From Chrysopilus asiliformis (taxonomy: Eukaryota; Arthropoda; Insecta; Diptera; Rhagionidae): 64,000 bases of DNA. Within the stretch, counting starts at the first letter, position 1; each line of letters starts with the position of its first letter. Below, piece after piece: positions 42,594 to 54,582 of the stretch. Location: positions 85,870,148 to 85,934,147 of the forward strand of contig OZ035960.1 of assembly GCA_964034945.1 (NCBI GenBank), written 5' to 3'. The notes under the pieces were generated by a model. The model saw only the letters and a program-made list of their open reading frames with translations, was not told the origin of the DNA and did no database searches. The translations under genes were made by a program, and so were the position numbers.

Positions 42594-43816
42594 CACGGTA
42601 AAAACTGGAGTCTAATTTTAAGACTTTTTCCTTCTATTTTTTAAACTTTTGAAAGTTTAGTGGAATTTTAAACTATTTTCTCTATTTTTAAAACTTTTTG
42701 AAAGTTTAGAGTATATTTTAGTCGAAAAGTTTAATATTTAGTGAGTTTCGGTTTATTTTTAAGACTATAGTTTAAAAAGTAAACTTTTTCTTTCTTAAAA
42801 ATTTGTTTTAAACCTCTCCGCCTTATTTCTAGACTTTTAATCGAAATATTAGACCTATAAGTTTGAGAACTAAACCTTGTAAGTTTTACTTCAATTCGGA
42901 TAAAATTGAATTAAACTTTTTGTCTAATATTTAGTCTTTTCAGTTTATTTTTCTTTTTCAAATTCATCAGTCGGTCGGTCAATTTTTAGAAAAGTCGCGA
43001 GGCTCGAATTCGACTTTTCGGTCTAAAAACAAAACTTCAAAGTCTACAATTTATTCAGTTTTAGAAAATTGTGACTACTTTTTAATCATTTCAGCCTATA
43101 ATTAAAACTCATTATTCTAAAATTTAGAAAGTAAAGTCTGGAATTGGTTTATTTTAGAAGTCTGAGTATATTTTCTATACATATTAATCTAAAATTAAGA
43201 TATGCGGGCGTGGATGGCTCAGTCAGCTAAGTGCTTGCCTTGTGATCCAAAGAGCAGTGGTTCAAATCCCACTCAGGGCAAAAATAATTCGGCTTGAATT
43301 TGAATTTGGAACTTTTCTGCTCATGAACCTAAACACTTCGGCATTAGAGGCAATTTGCCTAAACTCCTGGCATAAACATAAAAAAAAGGTTTGAAATTTA
43401 AACTTCGAAGTCTAAATTTGATCAGTTTTAGAAAATTGTAACTACTTTTTAGTAATTTCAGTTTGAAATTAAAACTTTTAAGTCTTAAATTTAGACCGGA
43501 TAGTCTTATTTACCCGGATAATTCACGAATTTTAGAAGTTTATGACTACTTTTTAACCATTCCAGTCTTAATTTAAGACTCAGACATCTTAAACTTAAAC
43601 CGTAAGGTTTTAATTTGAGAATTTTTAGAAATTTGGAACTAATTTTTAGATTTTTTAGACTAAAATTTAAATTTTAATACCTTAAATTTAGACCGGATAA
43701 TACTATTTAAAAGGAAAATAATTTCAAACTTTTAAAGTTTGATTTTTAGGCTCAAAAAGGTGTTGACCTATATGTAGGAAAAAAAGTCTAAAAATTAGAC
43801 TCCAGTTTTTACCGTG
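42594..43816. mobile_element. TA-flanked inverted-repeat element with CACGGTAAAAAC termini
   Basis: The ends CACGGTAAAAACTGGAGTCT are perfect inverted repeats for about 26 bp with TA on both sides (42592-42593, 43817-43818). The interior is built of AAGTTTAAA- and AGTCTAAA-type short inverted motifs. A tRNA-derived SINE has inserted inside. The CACGGTAAAAACT end recurs at 49008. No transposase. Confidence 0.82.
43202..43392 (+). mobile_element. tRNA-derived SINE
   Basis: The head has an A-box-like TGGCTCAGTCAGC (about 43214-43226) and a B box GGTTCAAATCC (43259-43269) in a good T-arm (AGTGG/CCACT), followed by an unrelated body and an A-rich end (AAACATAAAAAAAAGG). The RNA polymerase III box spacing is tRNA-like. 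The acceptor stem is not well paired with a 3' partner, so this is a SINE head and not a functional tRNA gene. Confidence 0.75.
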
Positions 43817-43818
43817 TA

Positions 43819-45113
43819 TTAGGATAGAACGCAGATTTAGATTTTGAGTTACCTTCCTACTAATACGGTCCTAATTCATCAATATATTAATCTGGCGAAG
43901 AAGTTTGTTTCTAGAAGTCCTACAAGTGGGGCAATTACCCTCAAAATGTTCCTATTCATGGCTATTCTGGAGTTCGAAGTTAAAACGTAAAACCAAACTC
44001 AGTTGATTCGATTCGCATCTCAATTGCTATTCTGCAACTTGATCTAACTTACTTTTCAATCGCACGGCAACACATTGTCAGCTGATTGTTTTTATGAGGT
44101 TTATTTGCTACCAATAAAATTTCCATCTTCTATCAAAGGCACCTTTCTTAGAAAAAATTGAGTAGAAACGAATGGTTTGCTATGTGTCATAACGCAATCG
44201 AACAGAGGTGAAACACAGCGGAATCAAGAAAACAAATTGCGTGCGAATCGAATTAACGCAACGTAGGACTATCTCTTCCCTCCCCCGCTTGTTTTTTTTT
44301 CCAATTTTCTCGAAAACATCATTTTGTATCAACATTTTTAAAAAACAAAATGTATTTGAAAACGGATTTTAAATAACTATTTATACAATTCAATTGGACC
44401 ACGATGCAAAAGAAAATAAATCATAGGGTAGTGAACCTCACTATAAACGTTCCTTTGCAAAACTGGCTGTATATTTGCAGAAGCCAATTGATATTAAAAA
44501 CTGCCTATTTTCTTATTGATACAAATTAATTTATAACGGTCTTTTTACATTCAGAGTTTCATCAAATATTCAAGAAATAACATAAGCAAGAAGGACGTGT
44601 GGCACCTCGCTATGCTCTCGCATCCAACATTTTTATGCGAAAATTTTGAATATGTTATGCAAATATTTTCTAAGCCAATCGACTTCCACATGCCAACTGA
44701 AGCCGATTGGTTTCCTTTTGTTCAACTATTCACGGTGTCTGTTTAACTGAGGAAAGTAAAGTCTAAATGTGGTAGGTAATTATCATAAGAAAGCTTCCAG
44801 CTATTATAGGGTTAATACATCTGTGACAGGGCTGGTTGCTGTGCACACGGTGTAAATGTTTCCGTACTGTTACTCATACTATACCTGAACTTGTTGTAAA
44901 ATGTTGTAAATTCCCAACTCCAAATGGAATTGAACTTTGTTCGCCAGAGTACGGGAGAAAAAACACTTGTCCAAAAAATCGAGTCGAGTTGGCGAACTTT
45001 GTCTCTGAGTGCATTTCATAATATAACTTTATATTCTCCACATATTCAGGACAAAACTTTATACAAATATTTACCTGTGGCGCATTTTTCAAGAGTTTTT
45101 GCTAGTGGCGTGG
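43819..45113. other. Intergenic, small repeats only
   Basis: ATAACGCAATCGAACAGAGG and following bases near 44190 match 1850-1915 (ACGCAATCGAACAGAAGTG, GTGAAACGCAGTGGATTCAA). A piece near 44590 matches 24400. No gene. Confidence 0.4.
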
Positions 45114-45721
45114 TTTTTATACCCGTATGGTGAAACCAAAGGGTATATTAACTTTGCCTTACCGTTTGTAACGCCAAGATCCCGTCATCACACAAAAAAA
45201 TGAATTACCCCAGTGTGTTTAGAATGATAAAAAAAATTGAATTTTGCATGTCCGTCCGTCTGTCCGTCTGTCTGTCTGTCCGTCTGTCTGTCTGTCCGTC
45301 TGTCTGTCTGTCCGTCTGTCTGTCTGTCCGTCTGTGGCGCGGATTGCGGGCGCACGGATTGAGCTAGAGACTTGAAAGTTTGCACAGATCCGTTTTTCGT
45401 AAAATGCGAGGCTAAGTTCGTTAATGGGCAAAAATGGACCATTAGGGGGGGTACCCCCCATACGAACGAAAACGGTTTTTGTGAATATCTCAAAAACGGT
45501 GCATCTTATCAAAAAAGTCCAAGAACAAAAGTTATTTAGGATATGATTCTACATAAAACTCCCATACATCAAAATCCGATTGGAATAAATTTTAAAAAAT
45601 CTTATTGGAAAGTTTGACTTCAAATTGGAATTTTGGTATAACTGTTCGAATTTTGATACGAATATCACCATACGGGTCTCCAATGATTGCCAGATTGGCA
45701 ATTATAGCTTTTGTTATGTTT
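45114..45721 (+). repeat. Dispersed repeat R1, copy D
   Basis: Complete R1 with the longest tetranucleotide array of the four copies (45250-45336, GTCC and GTCT units) and otherwise very close to copy C, including the CACCATACGGGTCTCCAATG end and hairpin tail. Confidence 0.87.
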
Positions 45722-46288
45722 TAATATTTAAAAAAAATTTAGCCACAAGTAAAGACTAAAACTTTATTAGATTTCATCTTTGAAGAAAAAGGCACCAAAA
45801 ACCTTCTCTCAAGATTTAAAAGGTACAGTTTTTCGAATATATGCAGTTTTGAATAAAGACAATCCAAATACATTTCTCAAAGTGGCGCGGCCTCATAATA
45901 TTTTTTAAAGTTGACTTACGATCACTAAAAAACGTTAAGAACCACTGGTTTAAAGGCACAATACTAAATGTGTTTGTGTAAAAGCTAATGTTAATAGTAG
46001 GTTCAATAACGTGTTCTCAATATGGGTTGATACACTGGTGAAGTCTCGAAAATTTATTTAAATAATTAGAAGTTCTCTACGTGTAAGCTTCGGTATTTTG
46101 CTGTTTATCAAACTTCTCGTAATTTCTTCCGTACCTTTTTATTACAAAATCAAACTTAAACTTGCTAAACCGTATATAATATTGATCTAATTCAAAATAT
46201 GTTAAATAAAGATTTCCCACAGTTTCAAGTTCCAATTCGCATATTGGTGAAAAATGATCGATTTTAAAAACAAAACAAACCAACTACC
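45722..46288. other. Intergenic, nothing recognised
   Basis: AT-rich, with no supported ORF or paired repeats. Confidence 0.35.
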
Positions 46289-46290
46289 TA

Positions 46291-47020
46291 CACTCTAAAC
46301 CAGATTTTACTGGGAGCCCAGTAAAAAGTCAACTACGAGAAGACGTACAGTAAATTTTACTGTTCTGTCCAGTAAATAAAATTTACTGTTCCTCCCAGTA
46401 CCCAGTAAAATTCTCATACTGGAAAACTGAAATAAAAGTAATTTTTACTAGGAATCCTAGTAAAATTTAGTGGGACCACAGTAAAATCTTATAAACCTCT
46501 CAGATTCTTTTTGAAATTTTTGAAGAAATTGAATGGTTTTGGCAACATTTTTTTTTATTTTAAACCTAATTTTTATTTGTTGTTAATTTTATTTGTTATC
46601 AATATTTTATTTTCCATAAGAATGTTGTGTTGAAAAATCTCTTACCACTGTCGAGGCTCGAACCCGAGACCTCTGCGTTTGTCGAAAACTTCACTTACCG
46701 CTAAACTATGGAAGCCAATTGAGAAATGGATTCTCAAAGTGAGTGACCTTTACTGGGGGAAACCATAACAAATTTACTGGATTGAAACAGTAGTGTCAGA
46801 ATTTTTTGGAAAACGGGAAAAAAATATAAAATACTGGGACGAAATAAGTCATTCTCCAGTAAAAATTTACACTATTATCAGTAAAATTTTCAGTAAATTT
46901 CTTTGTTCAGTACATTTCATTGGGAAAACAGTAAAAAAAGAATATTTACTGTTTCCCCCAGTAAAAGCCCAGTAAAATTTCGCTGGGAAATTTACTGGGA
47001 AAAGAGAGTCTGGTTTAGTG
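46291..47020. mobile_element. TA-flanked MITE rich in TTTACTGG motifs
   Basis: The ends CACTCTAAACCAGA and TCTGGTTTAGTG are inverted, with TA at 46289-46290 and 47021-47022. The interior repeats CAGTAAA and TTTACTGG in both orientations many times. A tRNA-like stretch lies inside. No transposase. Its right end abuts a LINE fragment. Confidence 0.75.
46645..46720 (-). repeat. tRNA-like sequence (pol III A and B boxes)
   Basis: On the minus strand: A box TAGTTTAGCGG (46698-46708) and B box GGTTCGAGCC (46655-46664), about 34 bases between them, with a T-arm TCGGGTTCGAGCCTCGA. The acceptor stem does not close convincingly, so I call it a tRNA-derived relic inside the MITE and not a tRNA gene. 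Confidence 0.5.
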
Positions 47021-47022
47021 TA

Positions 47023-47890
47023 CTCATTTTACGAAAACTACAAAAAGCTGCACGAGGAAATATACCGTCTAGGGTCGTGGTTCCCAAACTGGGAGGCGTG
47101 GGGCCACGGCCAGGGGGGCGTGGGGCCACGGCCAGGGGGGCGTGAAGCAATTTCAGCCGCGACCGTTTTGTTCAACATAACTCTGCGAATCTGGATTTTC
47201 AACTCTAACACTAATAAAAACAAAGCAGCGTTGCAGACTTGATCTGGAAAGCGACCTCTGGTGTGCTCTGTTAAACATCAGACCTAATTCAGATTTTAGT
47301 GAAAGAGTGTCACCCATCCCATCAATTTTTTTTTTCAGTTTTTTTTTTGTAGAAACTAGGGAAATAAATAATTGAAATGGACAGTAAAAGTGTGTGTGGA
47401 TTTTTAACTCAAAATATTAGAATAGAACCACGGAGGTTTGACAGGTTTTCAAAAAAGGGGGGGTGTCAGCTGTTTGATAAGTGTTCAAGGGGGGCGTCAA
47501 CTGAAAAAGTTTTGGAACCACGGGTCTAGGGAAAATATACCGTGGAGGAATAAGTTGGGAAATTTCAGTGGATTATTTCCCATGGAAATATCTATAGAAT
47601 GTACCCCAACAGAGCAACGATGCTCGAGAAACGGTAATAAATCTGTCAAAGTCTTATCTCCAATCAGTCGGATCGCACGTTTTTGAATTCGGTCCGGCAG
47701 TTGCAGGACAGTTTTTGGTGCTCCAGCCAAAAGTCTCGGTCGAATGTATTTCTTGTAGATGCTGAGCACGTCGATTGGTGCGAAATATTTTTTGCAGCGT
47801 CCCAGAAAGCCTAGGCGCGATTTCCTTTGAAATCCATTGAAGCTTCTCGTTTATTCCGATGCCCAGTATTCTGAAGTTTTTATAGTCGTT
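47023..47890 (-). mobile_element. LINE reverse-transcriptase C-terminal fragment, split by a MITE
   Basis: The minus strand reads RLGFLGRCKKYFAPIDVLSI, YKKYIRPRLLAGAPKTVLQL, DRIQKRAIRLIGDKTLTDLL and LEHRCSVGVHSI, the usual C-terminal part of insect non-LTR retrotransposon polyproteins (the DRIQKRAIRLI motif). It continues LFLHGIF up to 47533, and beyond the inserted element GIFPRAAF at 47068 down to about 47030. Truncated at both ends. Confidence 0.78.
47069..47532. mobile_element. hAT-like MITE inserted in the LINE
   Basis: The ends CTAGGGTCGTGGTTCC and GGAACCACGGGTCTAGGG are inverted. The LINE sequence AAATATACCGT is present on both sides (47058-47068, 47533-47543), a duplication compatible with a hAT-type event within alignment uncertainty. 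A GGCGTGGGGCCACGGCCAGG unit is tandemly doubled at about 47095-47140. Non-coding. Confidence 0.65.
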
Positions 47891-49007
47891 AATGGACTAA
47901 TTTTTAAATTCGACCGTTTCGGGGGATTTTTCACATTTCATCGACAACAGCATTGATTGGGTTTTAGACACGATTTATTCTGCCCCAATGCGGAATTGCA
48001 ACTATTCTAGAGCTCTCGAAAATTTATTCAAATATATTTGTCAAAAACCCGAAAAAGTGGTTTTTTTTTGTCAAAAAAAGATATTCGATATTAGAGTTTA
48101 TTGACAGCACGAACAATTGAATGCCTTATATGAAACACTCCAAAATTCACATTATTTCCATCTCTAGAAAAACATAACATTAGCTAAATCAGTCAAGATT
48201 AGGAATGTTACGAATGTCTGATTTTCCACACTCACGAATAACACCCCTAGTCAAGATACAATGTTGTAGATAATTTTTATTTTCTTGCTTCGCAAAAATT
48301 TTCGCCTGCATCGCTTCTTCTTCGAAGGGTTTCGTCAACGATTTTTTTAAATAAAAATTTCACCTGCAGCTTTGTTTTGTTCATCAGAAATAATTTTAAA
48401 GGTATCATCAAGATAAACTCATGAGGCAGATTGAGAGTAAAAAATGCCTCAGAAGCTGAGCTCCAGCGATTTTCTTGTTCGCTGTTAGTTTTTCACAACC
48501 TAAGATTCTATAAACTGTGTAAAATTCAATCGACATAATATGAAATAGCGGAATGGGGTTCCAAATATGTCTTCATATTTTATTTCATTCTTCATTTTGG
48601 TTTTATTTTCAATAATAAAAAAAAACAAAGATTTTCAACAAGAAAAATAAGATTTGTCCAAGCCTTGTTCTATAATAAAATTATCATGATTAAATCCGAA
48701 TCGGACCGGGTAAGTCACCGGATCGGTGCATCAATCGATCATATACATAGGTAGATAATTAGCACATTATGAACAACTTTAATCGTTTAGCGAGTGGCAG
48801 TTATCATATCGGCATTGATATTTTAAAGCAATCAATTGCGAAAACATTTGTTTGATATCATTAAATATAAAATAACTACAATTGTCAAGATGAAATCAAG
48901 AAATACCCCATGTGATACAAATGACTAAAACAAATCGAATTGATTTTTTTAACTTTCTCAATTCGGAATGCAATGTATTGGAAAGTCATATAAAGTTAGG
49001 TTAAATA
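47891..49007. other. Intergenic; includes one copy of a duplicated segment
   Basis: 48640-48800 aligns with 51345-51505 (see separate entry). 48290-48370 shares small motifs with 5170-5250. No gene. Confidence 0.4.
48640..48800 (+). repeat. Diverged direct duplication, copy 1
   Basis: AAGATTTGTCCAAGCCTTGT, TCATGATTAAATCCGAATC, CATACATAGGTAGATAATTAGCA and CAACTTTAATCGTTTAGC line up in the same order and spacing with 51345-51505. There are no repeat-class features at the edges. Confidence 0.6.
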
Positions 49008-49200
49008 CACGGTAAAAACTTTAAGGATTTATATGAATAAATTTTTGTTTGTCAATATCTTGTACACCTAGTTTTGATTAATATTTTGTGTAAATTTGAT
49101 AAAAAAAAATTGGTCTTGTTTGACATTTATATTGATAAAAATAAGCGAGTTGATATAAATTTGGTGTGAAAGATTTTGACAAACAAAAATTTATTCATAT
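49008..49200. mobile_element. Short foldback related to the CACGGTAAAAAC family
   Basis: Starts TA then CACGGTAAAAACT like the element at 42594. It contains a perfect 25-bp inverted repeat: arms 49031-49055 (ATGAATAAATTTTTGTTTGT core) and 49176-49200. The right terminus is not recognisable. Confidence 0.6.
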
Positions 49201-50050
49201 CTATATATTTCTAAAAAAAAAGGATTTCTAAAATGTCTTAGTTATGGAGTTATGCGGATCGATTTTACCATTCTTTATGCAAAAAACACTTTTTTTCTTT
49301 TGTTTGTAAAGCGGGGGCTTTGAGGTAATTCTAGTGGCAACCGTGTCGACCCTGTCCCCATTATACGCTTCTTCAAAGTTAAACTGACATTCAGGTTCCA
49401 AAGCTAATCACTGTAGAGGCGACAACCGTCAAATGCCGCTCTATCGCTGCAGGATTATCATGAAGCGATTATTGACCCAAAGACGAACCTTCGGTCACCA
49501 ATTTCCCCCTTACAGGAGTTGTGGCGTTGCAGACACATTATTAGTCAGTGTGTCGTTCTCGTCACTTGTTACGCTTCTTGTACGCGGATGTGAATTATAG
49601 GTCTAAATTTTTAGACCTGATTGTCTAAATTACTGTATTTTTAAGCCGCATTCAAACCCTTTCGGCAAGCGTGGTACGTACCACCAAAATTTCAAACATT
49701 AGAAATTGGATGCTAAATGGTTTCTATTTGTACCAGAACGTTTCTGAAACTCTTCTTTACGCAAAATAACTGTAATTACCGTTTTGTTTCTTGCTTTCTT
49801 GTCTCATATTGTCCAGTTTTGTGAAGGAAGTCGACTGAACAACACTCACGAATGGTACAAAAGAGTACCACTTAACATCCCGACTAGTACATTTGTGTAC
49901 CACCTCCCACCATGTAACCACCCCTACGAAGGATCAAGACCTTTGCGCGGATAGTATCTGTAGCGGCTAATAAACATATGGAACATTTCAATTCGAGTCC
50001 TACTCGGCTACACGAATTGCGTCCCGAAAGGGTTAAAGAACAAATCTCAT
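49201..50050. other. Intergenic, nothing recognised
   Basis: Slightly less AT-rich than neighbours (about 49310-50040) but with no coding frame of quality and no paired termini. Confidence 0.35.
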
Positions 50051-50052
50051 GT

Positions 50053-50990
50053 AGGGGAGACCGGGTATGGTTGTCACATTTTTTGTTCTTTTGTATTTTT
50101 AGTGGCCATGTTCTTAGTTTAGCAGGATTTTTATATATCAGTAGATAATATACTTATTCTAGTTTAAAAATAAATAAAGACTTTTTCTCTAGCATTATCT
50201 ATTGAGGAACAATTATAATTTTTTTGAAAAAATAAAAGTGTGACTTTTAACCCCGTGTCAGGGATGGTTGTCACAGTGTCTAATTAAAGGGGGAATATAA
50301 AAATAAATACTTATTTAAATCAAATGAGTATCTTTATTAAAGGTAAAATGTTGTATGTAATTAATTTTACCCAAGAAAAGAACGAAAAATGTCTTATTCT
50401 TAATAAAAAACAATAACCAAAATTTTTATTCATAATAATAATAAAAAAAATGCATAATTCATAATAAAAAACAATAACCAAAATTCTGGTAACGAAAATA
50501 ACAAAAATATAATCATAGTAAGTCTATAATTTCTTTGGACGTAATATTTTTTAATTCAAAATACCTAACTTAATGGAATTATATGAGACTACCAACCCCA
50601 GTCAACCTGAGACAACCTGCCCCAAAACACATTTTTGTACATAACCTCCCAAAATAAAGTTCAATCAATGTTTATTTGAAAAATCATATAACAATATCAT
50701 GAAACACATATTTAACATCATAAATACACGAAAAGGTATATTACTATGTATTATTTAATTATGCTTACGAGACTCGACACAGATGCACAAAAAATTACTT
50801 TCGCTGTCCAAAAAAAACAATTGCATATATCTACGTCACTGCATTTTAGAGCAGGCTGAAGTGAAGTAGGTAGAGAAGTGTTGCTATAGCACTCATTCGA
50901 CGCCGATTAATAAACTCATTCGTTCGTTCAGTTTTCTGTTATGGCCGCTGTGACAACCAACCCGTGTGACAACCATACCCGGTCTCCCCT
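50053..50990. mobile_element. TA-flanked MITE with GGGGAGACCGGG termini
   Basis: Perfect terminal inverted repeats of 26 bp beginning GGGGAGACCGGGTATGGTTG, with TA on both sides (50051-50052 as part of GTA, 50991). A partial internal repeat of the end (GTGTCAGGGATGGTTGTCAC) is at about 50258. The interior is AT-rich and non-coding. Length about 0.94 kb. Confidence 0.82.
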
Positions 50991-51344
50991 ACCCGTGCTT
51001 TTCGGGAACCTTGCTATTTGGAAACCTTTTGATTTCAAATTAGTTTTGTATAATTATTAGTCTAGCAGAAACGCTTGCAGTCGAAACTTGCGTAATGACG
51101 AGAGTCGTGTCAAATAAAATGAGAAGTCAATCAGAAACGTCATGTATTTGGAGTAATGAAAAACAACATCGCTTCTATGCGTCACAGTAGCCAAAGAGTG
51201 CGAATGATTATGGATTGAAATATATTACAAAACGACAATATAGCTCTGAACCGGTTCAGCATATTTATGCATGATTGGAATTATATTTCAGCCAATTAAT
51301 TTTATTCATGGTTTGATTCTGAAAAATGTTATTTTTCCTATTCT

Positions 51345-51505
51345 TTTATCAAGAAAAGTCTGATTTGTCCGGGCTTTGTGTAGATAAACTTCTAATAAAA
51401 TGTTCATGAATGAATCTGGATCAAACCTGACTATTACCGGTACATCAAATCATCACATACCTACGTAAATCATTAGCACTTTATGATCAACTTTAATCAT
51501 TTATT
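51345..51505 (+). repeat. Diverged direct duplication, copy 2
   Basis: Counterpart of 48640-48800, 2.7 kb away in the same orientation, with numerous substitutions but collinear (TGATTTGTCCGGGCTTTGTG, ACATACCTACGTAAATCATT, ATCAACTTTAATCATTTAT). Confidence 0.6.
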
Positions 51506-51716
51506 AGCAAATGCTGGTTATCACGAAAATGGGTATTTACATAGAAAAGTTAAAGGAACTGCTAATCAAGGGGAATTACGAAAAACGTAAGATGCTTGGG
51601 TACTGAAAGAGAATTATCCACCTAAAGAAAAGCATTTTTGTCTTTTTTAATAATATTTATTATTATAAATACCCGTTTATTTGTAATAGTATAATATCAT
51701 AAGTTTTGTGAACGTA

Positions 51717-52032
51717 CACACAGAAAAAATTTGCGGTGTATAATGAAAAAATAAAAAATTAAAATCGGTTTGGCGTAAAATTCACTCCGTTTGCATAAAT
51801 TTCATAGTTGTTTTTAAACATGAGTTTAAATTGACAAAAAACCATTGCTGTCCGATTGAATTCATGTTTATCAAAACCTATGTTTAAAAATGACTAAATC
51901 CGCACCAATTTAAATACTGAATTTGGGGTTTTTGATAAGCACAAAAAATTTTCGGTAAGACCTGATGGATTCTTTTCTTATTCCTTACTAAGACACTTTT
52001 GGATTTAAATTCACACCAAATTTTTCTGTATG
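51717..52032. mobile_element. TA-flanked MITE with CACACAGAAAAA termini
   Basis: The left end CACACAGAAAAAATTTG pairs with the right end CAAATTTTTCTGTATG; TA flanks both (51715-51716, 52033-52034). The interior contains TTTAAATTGACAAA- and GTTTTTAAACATG-like motifs and no ORF. Confidence 0.7.
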
Positions 52033-52034
52033 TA

Positions 52035-54582
52035 GATTATAATAGTAAAAATTCTTTGGACACTTTCTGACTGATATAATTTAACTTATTTTAACATTTT
52101 CACAATTAAAAATATGAATATTACAGGTAAACATTCACATTGTCGCCTCTATAACATCAAAAGCTTCTGCCGATTATATAATTTTCAAAATATTAAGAGT
52201 AAAACAATTATGGTAGTATATAAGACACATGTTTCGATGCATAACTAAAACCCTCAATTTTCTAAAATCATGCATAGCTAAATATTTTGTATCAAAGAAA
52301 AAATAACATTTAGATCTAGAGCTTTTGTATTGCATTCGTGTTGTAAACCCTTTCGACATTCCGAGTCTAAAAGATATTCTAGAGCTCAAAAAAAGCTGTT
52401 TGTGTTCGTACCAATAGCAGAGAACAAATAATCTAGAGAATAAACTCTTAGAACAAATTTTTAGAGAAAATTTTTCCACTGTGAGATGAAGCAAGAGGAT
52501 CCGATGTAACACGGAAAAAATTATCCATTCGATTCCTCCATTTCATTGAATAGATACAACGAAAATGATTAGAAAATGTTCTCTCTGCTTCGTGCTCCCT
52601 AGTCTAAAAGTAATTAACTTTTAGGCCGTAGCTAGTGAATGATAGCACGGAACAACTATTATATAGAATGGAAAGTAAGGCCTTTCCTCATTAACTTCCA
52701 CTAGAGTAAGCACTACACTATAGAAATCGGGTTTTTTATCTCACTTCCCCTTTCTGCTGTCATACACTCGACCAAAAAAAATCAAATAGAATTCCCTTTT
52801 ACAATACATACAGAAAAGTGCTGGCACTTTTGTTTACATTTTGCATGACATTTCATTGCAACATTGATTCATTTCATTGCAACGATTGATTTTGAAGGAT
52901 AATCACATTTTAGCGTGTTAACATTGCATAATTTCACATGAAAATGAATAAATCACAAATTCACCACTATTTAGTGAAGGAATGTTCCGCTAATTCCATT
53001 AAAAACCCAAACAGAAAGTTTTTTCGAGTCCCATCAACAACAGAAAGGTAAATTATAACGAAAGATCGACAGAATTGCACATGAACGGGCCTTAAAACAA
53101 TTAAAAACTAAAACTTAATTAAATATAACACCTTTCAACACATAAGAACATTACTAATTTAATGGAAATATCAAATTCTCCATAAAACATTTCCCCCCTT
53201 CGAAGGGGAAATTTGTCAAAAATTTGTTCGGCAGAGTTTTTTCTATATATTCCTTATTCTATGCCAATAGTGGATGAATTTTTAAGAAATAGAGAGAGCG
53301 TCAAATACAGGACGGTTTTTCTTGGCACGGATTTGGTTGCACGTGGCAAGAGTCTGATTCATGGCAGGATTTTGCGCATCACTCTAGTGGACACAAAAAA
53401 TCATTGCAAATCAAAAAAATAAAAAAGGGTCGCAGACAAAAACTGTGACGGTTCGAATTCAATTATACCCCGAATATAACAGAAGAATAATTCCAGGTTT
53501 TTTTTAATCTTTTGATATGCAGCGAAGAACATCTCTCTAAAACAAATGTCAGCGTAGGTAGTCGGCTACGGTTAAAGCGTAATCTCCATTCATCTGATTT
53601 TTTTATCTGTTAAAAGTATGTGATGCACTTATGCAAAGACAGCTTGGGCAGAAAGGGAGAAAACAATCATCCTACTAATTTTGTCGTCTTCAGCAGTTCT
53701 AAAAAGTTCTAATTTCTCCAACCGATTTCGATTTGCAGATGATTCCCCTCAGAAATAGATGAACTTGTTCGTCTGATTTCTGGTATCTTCTGTTTCTGAC
53801 ATCAAGAAAAAGGAACTATTCTCGTTGGAATCAAATGTAGAAAGTAACATTGTAAAGACTCGACACAATTCTTGTTTCAGCGTATGTACTTATATGAATT
53901 AATACGCCCCCCAGAATTAGCCATTAGATTCTCGGGATCGAAATTTTTCCAGCTCCTCATTGTTTCAATTAAAATTAAAGTTCTTTTTATTTTATTATTC
54001 AATTGTGGCCATGAGACATTTGGTATTTGAATAGAAACAGTTTTGTTAGGAACAAAAATATTCCAATATGATCTCTGCGAATTTAGCCCGAAAATTATTC
54101 AAGACAAAATATTAAAAACAAAGATTTTATTTATTTCGAATGAAAGACAATTTTTTACAATAATGAATGATGGGCAGAAAATCGGAATAAATGTTCACAT
54201 TATTTAGTAAAGTTTGCTGCAATTTACCAATCTGCTACTAGAAGTAATGATTTTTTAAAGATAGTTTTCAGAAGCAGGTAATGTTTATAAGGAAAACGAA
54301 ATCGCCTGCTTTCTTCTAATGCAGTAAAATTACAATAGTTTTCTAATAACTTGCCACTTTTAAATTACAAATAACAATATTAATTTTATAACTAAAAATG
54401 TTTTTGATTTTTAAAATATTATCATTGAATAATATATTTAGCCAGATCGTACAGGCCGATAAGTCTCATGAGCTTTTTGCTAAAGATCCTAGAAAGACTA
54501 GTGCAAGTTTACCTGCGAAACGAGCCAAATCTTCGATTCTACATCCAAAGTATTTAGTATGCTTATCAAAAGATCAAATTGA
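52035..54582. other. Intergenic, nothing recognised
   Basis: AT-rich. Open frames of up to 112 codons (52174-52512, minus) show no family resemblance. CATTTCATTGCAAC occurs twice near 52850-52890. No gene supported. Confidence 0.35.

Noticed and set aside
43202..43290. Functional tRNA gene
   Set aside because: The A and B boxes are good, but the acceptor stem does not close and an unrelated body plus A-rich end follows, so it is a SINE head.
52174..52512. 112-codon minus-strand frame
   Set aside because: Longest open frame in a featureless stretch, but with no resemblance to a family, no splice context and AT-driven composition.
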